Assembly (NCBI GenBank): GCA_030611815.1
Contig: JAUWPC010000213.1
Coordinates: forward strand, 1-6,096
Source: Desulfobacteraceae bacterium
GTDB taxonomy: Bacteria; Desulfobacterota; DSM-4660; Desulfatiglandales; Desulfatiglandaceae
Reading direction: 5' to 3'
DNA length: 6,096 nt
Both the position numbers and the translations under genes were made by a program. The notes under the pieces are model-generated. The model had not been told where the DNA came from and did not search any database. It was given only the letters and a program-made list of their open reading frames with translations. Positions 1-3,552 of this stretch are shown here, in pieces; position 1 is the stretch's first letter; each line of letters starts with the position of its first letter.

Positions 1-20
1 TGGATAAGGTCCCTGGTTTT

Positions 21-55
21 CAATCAACAATCAACAATCGACAATCAACAATCCC
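21..55. repeat. 7-bp tandem repeat, five copies
   Basis: Five head-to-tail heptamers of consensus CAATCAA lie at 21-27, 28-34, 35-41, 42-48 and 49-55. The third carries one change (CAATCGA) and the last is degenerate (CAATCCC). The array ends 16 bases before the mvhD start codon. No gene is visible in 1-20, which may be the end of, or spacer after, an upstream gene; a TAA at 5-7 could be its stop. Arrays of this unit may be dispersed intergenic repeats in the host genome; that is a guess. No function can be assigned. Confidence 0.85.
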
Positions 56-57
56 CT

Positions 58-64
58 AAAGAGG
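58..64 (+). promoter_or_regulatory. Ribosome binding site of mvhD
   Basis: The AAAGAGG sequence contains a purine-rich Shine-Dalgarno core (GAGG) and ends seven bases before the ATG at 72. An ATG at 65 is out of frame with the MvhD reading frame, so the ATG at 72 is the supported start. A proper ribosome binding site also argues that this TGA-containing frame is translated. Confidence 0.7.
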
Positions 65-71
65 ATGCATT

Positions 72-512
72 ATGAGCAACTCCGATTTTGAACCGAAGAT
101 TATATGTTTTTTATGCACGTGGTGAGCATACGCCGCTGCTGACCTGGCTGGGGTCAGTCGATTGCAGTATCCCACAAACATTCGAACCGTTCGGGTGATG
201 TGTTCTGCGAGCGTGTCACCGCACCATGTTCTGAGGGCTTTCCAACAGGGGGTGGACGGCGTATTTGTGGGTGGGTGACACCTCGGTGACTGCCATTACC
301 TGTACGGTAATTACGCCACAGATAAAAGAGTTCGTTTTCTCAGACAATTACTCGCTTTTAGCGGCATTGGGGAGGAACGCCTCCGTTCAAGGTGGATATC
401 ATCAGCAGAAGGCCCGGAATTTGCCCACGAGATCAGGGAGTTTATCGAGGTCTTACGAGAGTTAGGTCCCTCACCTCTAAGAGAGAAAGAGGAGAAACTT
501 CAAGCGGCTTAG
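72..512 (+). CDS. mvhD: MvhD/VhuD-like hydrogenase-Hdr linker subunit, two selenocysteines
   Basis: This is a 146-residue protein of the methyl-viologen-reducing hydrogenase delta subunit family, a small cytoplasmic iron-sulfur protein that carries electrons from a hydrogenase or formate dehydrogenase to HdrA. Reading from ATG 72 to TAG 510-512 gives the whole family pattern without a frameshift: EPKIICFLCTW near residue 7, ADLAGVSRLQYP near 24, MC at 44-45, GDCHY at 72-76, WISSAEG around 110, then an acidic C-terminus. The frame is broken only by TGA at 123-125 (residue 18) and 276-278 (residue 69). These sit in C-x2-W-[C] and GG-[C]-H-x-GDCHY, where relatives have cysteine, so both are read as selenocysteine. 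Each TGA is followed by a hairpin with its loop about 20 bases downstream. Methanococcal VhuD is a known selenoprotein homologue. One oddity is ASV at residues 47-49, where relatives usually have GRV. A pseudogene is the alternative, but two random stops would hardly both be TGA at conserved cysteines. Confidence 0.88.
123..125 (+). other. In-frame TGA, predicted Sec18 of MvhD
   Basis: This TGA is codon 18 of the mvhD frame, in the context C12-F-L-C15-T-W-Sec18. Family members normally have cysteine after the tryptophan. The frame stays open and keeps matching MvhD on both sides, so it is read as a selenocysteine codon rather than a stop. Confidence 0.85.
139..157 (+). promoter_or_regulatory. 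Candidate SECIS hairpin for Sec18 of MvhD
   Basis: CTGACC at 139-144 pairs perfectly with GGTCAG at 152-157, enclosing the seven-base loop TGGCTGG; a G138-T158 wobble can extend the stem. The loop begins 20 bases after the TGA at 123-125, within the spacing used by bacterial selenocysteine insertion elements, and it has G as its second base, as is common in that class. The loop is not the GGUCU of the formate dehydrogenase elements, so SelB recognition is inferred from geometry only. Confidence 0.6.
276..278 (+). other. In-frame TGA, predicted Sec69 of MvhD
   Basis: This TGA is codon 69 of the mvhD frame and sits inside the family signature GG-[C]-H-x-GDCHY, replacing its first cysteine. Strong matches continue directly on both sides (GVDGVFVGG before, HLGDCHY after), so a selenocysteine reading is much better supported than termination. 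Confidence 0.85.
295..311 (+). promoter_or_regulatory. Candidate SECIS hairpin for Sec69 of MvhD
   Basis: ATTACC at 295-300 pairs perfectly with GGTAAT at 306-311 around a five-base loop, TGTAC. The loop begins 23 bases after the TGA at 276-278 and again has G as its second base. The stem is AT-richer than that of the formate dehydrogenase element. Position and loop size fit a bacterial SECIS; function is inferred. Confidence 0.6.
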
Positions 513-637
513 CCGGGTAGTAATTTTCGTGAAGCGCTAAATTTCATGCTAACATTTTTTCATTGTTCTTCTTTGCGGGCTTTGCGCCTTTGCGTGAGAC
601 CTTTTCTGTTCCGGTTTACCCGGGTTAGGTTATTGAA
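513..637. other. Intergenic gap between mvhD and the FdhB-like gene
   Basis: These 125 bases contain no plausible gene. A small hairpin (CGGC at 505-508, GCCG at 512-515) overlaps the mvhD stop codon and is followed by a short T-run several bases later; it is too weak to call a terminator. A CTTTGCG tandem motif lies in the middle. I see no convincing -35/-10 or sigma-54 promoter, so cotranscription with mvhD is possible but an internal promoter cannot be excluded. The ribosome binding site before the ATG at 638 is poor (TAGGT at 626-630). Confidence 0.5.
571..596. repeat. CTTTGCG tandem motif, three units
   Basis: Three imperfect units follow one another: CTTTGCGGG at 571-579, CTTTGCGC at 580-587 and CTTTGCGTG at 588-596, then AGAC. 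Similar CTTTGCGCCTTTGCGTGAGA strings occur, from memory, as dispersed intergenic repeats in many bacterial genomes. It is likely repetitive DNA rather than a regulator of this operon. Confidence 0.65.
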
Positions 638-1426
638 ATGAGTGAGAAAGTAAAGGACAGGGCCGGAGAACGCCTTGAATCCGGCGAAATCAAGGGCTTT
701 TTAGGCCTCAGCAACAAGCATGGTCATGTCGGTCCCCACCTCTTTTGCGACAAGGAGGATTTAGACAGCCTGGTAGTGGGGGATAGGAAGCGAGCGGGAG
801 ACACCAGGTATTCGCTGAATAGGCAGCTCATAAATATCCATCGCCGTTATCCTGACGATGTTTTTGGCGTGTTAGTGCGAGGATGTGACGAACGGGGATT
901 AAAGGCCCTGTACACCTGGAACCAGCTTAACCCTCAAAAGGTTATTACTGTTGGGATCGCCTGTCCACAGGAATTGGCAGATGATTGTGAATGCTTAGAG
1001 CCTTTTCCGGCTGAATTTATTGACGGTGAAAAGGGTAAAGGGTGTTCATCCGACTCTGTGGTCCGGATTGATAATCTTGACCTGACAGGACGTTTTGAGT
1101 ACTGGATGAAGGAGTTCTCCAAGTGCATCAAGTGTTATGGTTGCAGGGACGTCTGCCCCATGTGTTTTTGCAACGAATGCAGCCTGGAAGATGACGGGCT
1201 TATTGATCCGGGGAACATTCCGCCGGAGATTCCCATGTTCCATTTGACCCGGGCTGTCCATATGGTTGGCCGGTGCATAGATTGCGGGCTTTGCAGCGAG
1301 GCGTGCCCTGCCGATATCCCGCTAAGAACGCTGTACAAAAAAGTTGCAAACATAATCGACGATGAATTCAAGTATCGCCCCGGATATGCTGCGGACGAGA
1401 AATCGCCATTGAATATTTTAGGCTGA
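638..1426 (+). CDS. FdhB/FrhB-like electron-transfer protein with two [4Fe-4S] clusters
   Basis: This 262-aa cytoplasmic iron-sulfur protein most resembles the beta subunit of F420-type formate dehydrogenases and hydrogenases, though it is shorter than methanogen FdhB (roughly 400 aa). The N-terminal part (about 1-150) has an opening helix and GEIKGFLGL, then VRGCDERGLKAL near 80 and VGIACP near 105. The C-terminal part holds two ferredoxin motifs: C163, C166, C169, C173 within CIKCYGCRDVCP, and C213, C216, C219, C223 within CIDCGLCSEACP. Further cysteines at 176, 178 and 181 follow the first motif, as in FdhB relatives. There is no signal peptide or membrane segment. It lies 39 bases upstream of fdhA and probably relays electrons between FdhA and MvhD/HdrA. 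ATG 638 is chosen because the family-like N-terminus begins at once, although its ribosome binding site is weak. Flavin or F420 binding cannot be judged from what I see. The iron-sulfur role is sure; the exact family is moderately sure. Confidence 0.82.
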   Translation: MSEKVKDRAGERLESGEIKGFLGLSNKHGHVGPHLFCDKEDLDSLVVGDRKRAGDTRYSLNRQLINIHRRYPDDVFGVLVRGCDERGLKALYTWNQLNPQKVITVGIACPQELADDCECLEPFPAEFIDGEKGKGCSSDSVVRIDNLDLTGRFEYWMKEFSKCIKCYGCRDVCPMCFCNECSLEDDGLIDPGNIPPEIPMFHLTRAVHMVGRCIDCGLCSEACPADIPLRTLYKKVANIIDDEFKYRPGYAADEKSPLNILG

Positions 1427-1436
1427 GTGACAGAAG

Positions 1437-1466
1437 AGTAATTGGGGAGTAATTGAGGAGTAATTA
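1437..1466 (+). repeat. 11-bp tandem repeat carrying the fdhA ribosome binding site
   Basis: AGTAATTGGGG (1437-1447) is followed by AGTAATTGAGG (1448-1458) and a partial third unit, AGTAATTA (1459-1466), which runs into the ATG at 1466. The functional Shine-Dalgarno sequence is GAGGAG at 1455-1460, five bases from the start codon. The upstream unit offers a second, GGGGAG, at 1444-1449. The repeat fills most of the 39-base gap after the FdhB-like gene. Confidence 0.8.
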
Positions 1467-3502
1467 TGGATTACAAAACCGTATTGACCACCTGTACCCA
1501 CTGTGGATGCGGATGTTCGTTTTACTTAGAGGTGCTGGACGGAGAAATAATAGGAACGATTCCCTGCAAGACCAGTTCGGTGAATGAGGGAAAGCTCTGC
1601 ATCAAGGGATGGAATGTGCACCAGTTTATCCAGAACGAAAAGAGGCTTAAAAAGCCGCTCCTCCGCAAGAATGGCGCCCTCACTGAAGTATCCTGGGATG
1701 AGGCCCTGGACTTCACGGCTTCTAAGCTCAAAGAGATCAAGGAGACCAGCGGCAGCGACAGCATTGCCTTTTTCACCTCTGCAAAGGTTACCAATGAGGA
1801 AAACTATCTCCTCCAGAAATTCGCGCGGGCCGCAGTGGGCACCAACAGCGTGGATCACTGCGCCCGGCTCTGACACTCCTCCACCGTGGCAGGTCTTGCC
1901 GCAGCCTTTGGGAGTGGGGCCATGACCAACTCCGTTGCTGAACTGGAAGACGCCGATTGCATCTTTATTATCGGCTCCAATACCACCTCTTCCCATCCAT
2001 TGGTTGCCACCAGGATCTTACGGGCCAAACAAAAAGGGGCCAAACTAATAGTGGCAGATCCCCGCAGGATCCAGATTGCCATGATGGCAGATATCCATGT
2101 CCAACAAAATTTAGGGACCGATGTGGCCCTCCTAAACGGCATTATGCATGTAATCCTTGAGCGGGGCTGGCATGATCAGGTCTTTATTGAAGAGAAAACT
2201 GAGGGCTTTGAAGGACTAAAGGCAAACGTTGCAGACTACACTCCTGAAAAGGTTTCGGAGATTACGGGTATAGCGGCTGGAGACATCATCAAGATCGCCG
2301 AGTATTACGGGACTGCAAAGAGAGGCTCCATTGTCTACTGCATGGGTATTACCCAGCACACAACAGGTGTGGACAATGTAAAGTCTTTGGCCAACCTGGC
2401 CATGCTTACAGGCAACCTCGGCAAGGAATCTACCGGCGTCAATCCCCTTCGCGGCCAGAACAATGTGCAGGGCGCCTGTGATATGGGCGGCTTGCCCAAT
2501 GTGTACCCCGCGTACCAGCCGGTAAATATGATTGATATTCAGAAAAAATTTGAGACGGCCTGGAACGCCGAGCTGTCGGACAAGGTGGGACTTACTGTCC
2601 CGGAAATGCTGTCCGGGATTTTAGAGGGCTCGGTGAAAGCGCTTTATGTGTTGGGCGAAAATCCCATGCAGAGCGATCCGGATACCACCCACGTGGAAAA
2701 GGCCCTCAAAAAGGCAGAACTGCTTGTGGTTCAAGATATCTTCCTTACTCCCACGGCTGAATTAGCCGATGTCGTGCTGCCGGGAACGAGCTTTGCGGAA
2801 AAGGATGGCACATTCAGCAATACGGAGCGGCGGGTGATGCGGGTAAGACAGGCCATCGATCCGGTGGGAGATTCACGTCCCGACTGGCAGATTATCCAGG
2901 ATCTGTCAACCCGGTTCGGTTATGAGATGAAATATGATTCACCTGCAGCCATCATGGATGAGATAGCTACCCTTACGCCTTCTTATGGCGGCATTGCATA
3001 CGATCGCCTGGAAGGTGATGGGCTTCAATGGCCCTGCCCTGCCCCTGATCACCCGGGCACCAAATTCCTACACAAGGATGGGATAGCAAGGGGAAAGGGC
3101 TTGTTCCACGCCATAGAATACAAGCCCCCTGCCGAAACCGTGGACGATGAATTTCCCTTCTGGCTCTCCACGGGCAGGGTATTTGCCCACTATCACACAG
3201 GGACAATGACCCGAAACTGTCCGACGCTTAATTCTGAGATCTCTGAGGGGTTCTTGGAGATAAATCCTTTGGACGCTGATCACATAGGGATCTGCCAGGG
3301 CGATGAGGTGAAGATAGCGTCTCGCCGCGGACAGATTACGGCCAAGACAATGGTAACGGAACGGGTGAAACAGGGATTGTTATTTATGCCCTTCCATTTT
3401 ATTGAGAGCAATGTAAATCTCCTGACCAATCCTGCCCACGATCCTATTGCCAAGATCCCTGAATTTAAGGTGTGTGCGGTCAAGTTAGAAAAGGCGGGCT
3501 AA
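1466..3502 (+). CDS. fdhA: Selenocysteine formate dehydrogenase catalytic subunit FdhA (in-frame TGA at 1871-1873)
   Basis: This 678-aa catalytic subunit interconverts formate and CO2 at a bis-pyranopterin molybdenum or tungsten centre carrying selenocysteine. The [4Fe-4S] ligands C10, C13, C17 and C45 lie in C-x2-C-x3-C-x27-C, and K47 matches the electron-relay lysine of E. coli FdhF. Residue 136 is TGA within CARL-Sec-HSSTVAGLA, the exact active-site context of FdhF (Sec140-His141), so H137 is the adjacent histidine. RGQNNVQGACDMG at 329-341 supplies the active-site arginine (R329); GENPMQSDP lies near 398. The C-terminal molybdopterin dinucleotide-binding domain starts near 563 with PFWLSTGRVFAHYHTG. 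Length is close to FdhF (715 aa). There is no Tat signal, so the enzyme is cytoplasmic. A strong GAGGAG precedes ATG 1466. Without recoding it would be miscalled as a 135-aa fragment plus a 538-aa fragment. Neighbours suggest coupling to HdrA through MvhD, not to membrane quinones. Mo versus W cannot be told. Confidence 0.96.
1871..1873 (+). other. In-frame TGA, Sec136 of FdhA
   Basis: This TGA is in frame with both the upstream 135 codons and the downstream 542 codons of fdhA. It falls in CARL-Sec-H, the catalytic selenocysteine site of formate dehydrogenases, where non-selenium homologues have cysteine. Confidence 0.96.
1874..1916 (+). promoter_or_regulatory. Bacterial SECIS element of fdhA
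   Basis: The hairpin starts directly after the selenocysteine codon. The outer stem is CACTCC (1874-1879) with GGAGTG (1911-1916), six perfect pairs. The upper stem is GTGGCA (1886-1891) with TGCCGC (1897-1902), six pairs including one wobble (T1887-G1901). The apical loop, GGTCT at 1892-1896, matches the GGUCU loop of the E. coli fdhF element that SelB recognises. The loop begins 19 bases after the TGA. Confidence 0.92.
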
Positions 3503-3520
3503 AACTCCACCGCCATTTCA

Positions 3521-3545
3521 GGTACAATCCAATATAAAGTGTACC
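3521..3545. terminator. Inverted repeat between convergent genes, possible weak terminator
   Basis: GGTACA at 3521-3526 pairs with TGTACC at 3540-3545 across a 13-base AT-rich loop, followed on the plus strand by CTTATTT. It lies in the 50-base gap between the fdhA stop and the plsB stop. The stem is short and GC-poor with no real T-tract, so a bidirectional terminator is a guess from position. A second short inverted repeat, GGCGG (3493-3497) with CCGCC (3510-3514), overlaps the fdhA stop codon. Confidence 0.35.
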
Positions 3546-3552
3546 CTTATTT

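Noticed and set aside
265..465. 66-aa plus-strand ORF in the upstream region
   Set aside because: It lies in a different frame from the MvhD frame, which covers the same bases with clear family motifs. The 66-aa product has no recognisable features.
72..512. mvhD as a decayed pseudogene
   Set aside because: There is no frameshift, both interruptions are TGA, both fall at conserved cysteines, SECIS-like hairpins follow, and a selenocysteine FdhA is in the same cluster.
1..637. Insertion sequence, CRISPR array or RNA gene in the apparently empty upstream 637 bases
   Set aside because: No spacer-repeat pattern, terminal inverted repeats, transposase motifs or tRNA-like fold were found; the region is explained by mvhD and short tandem repeats.
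1526..1996. 156-aa minus-strand ORF
   Set aside because: It is antisense to fdhA, which matches its family over its full length; this is a shadow frame of coding DNA.
3493..3514. GGCGG/CCGCC inverted repeat as a terminator for fdhA
   Set aside because: The stem is only five pairs with a long loop, overlaps the stop codon and has no following T-run.
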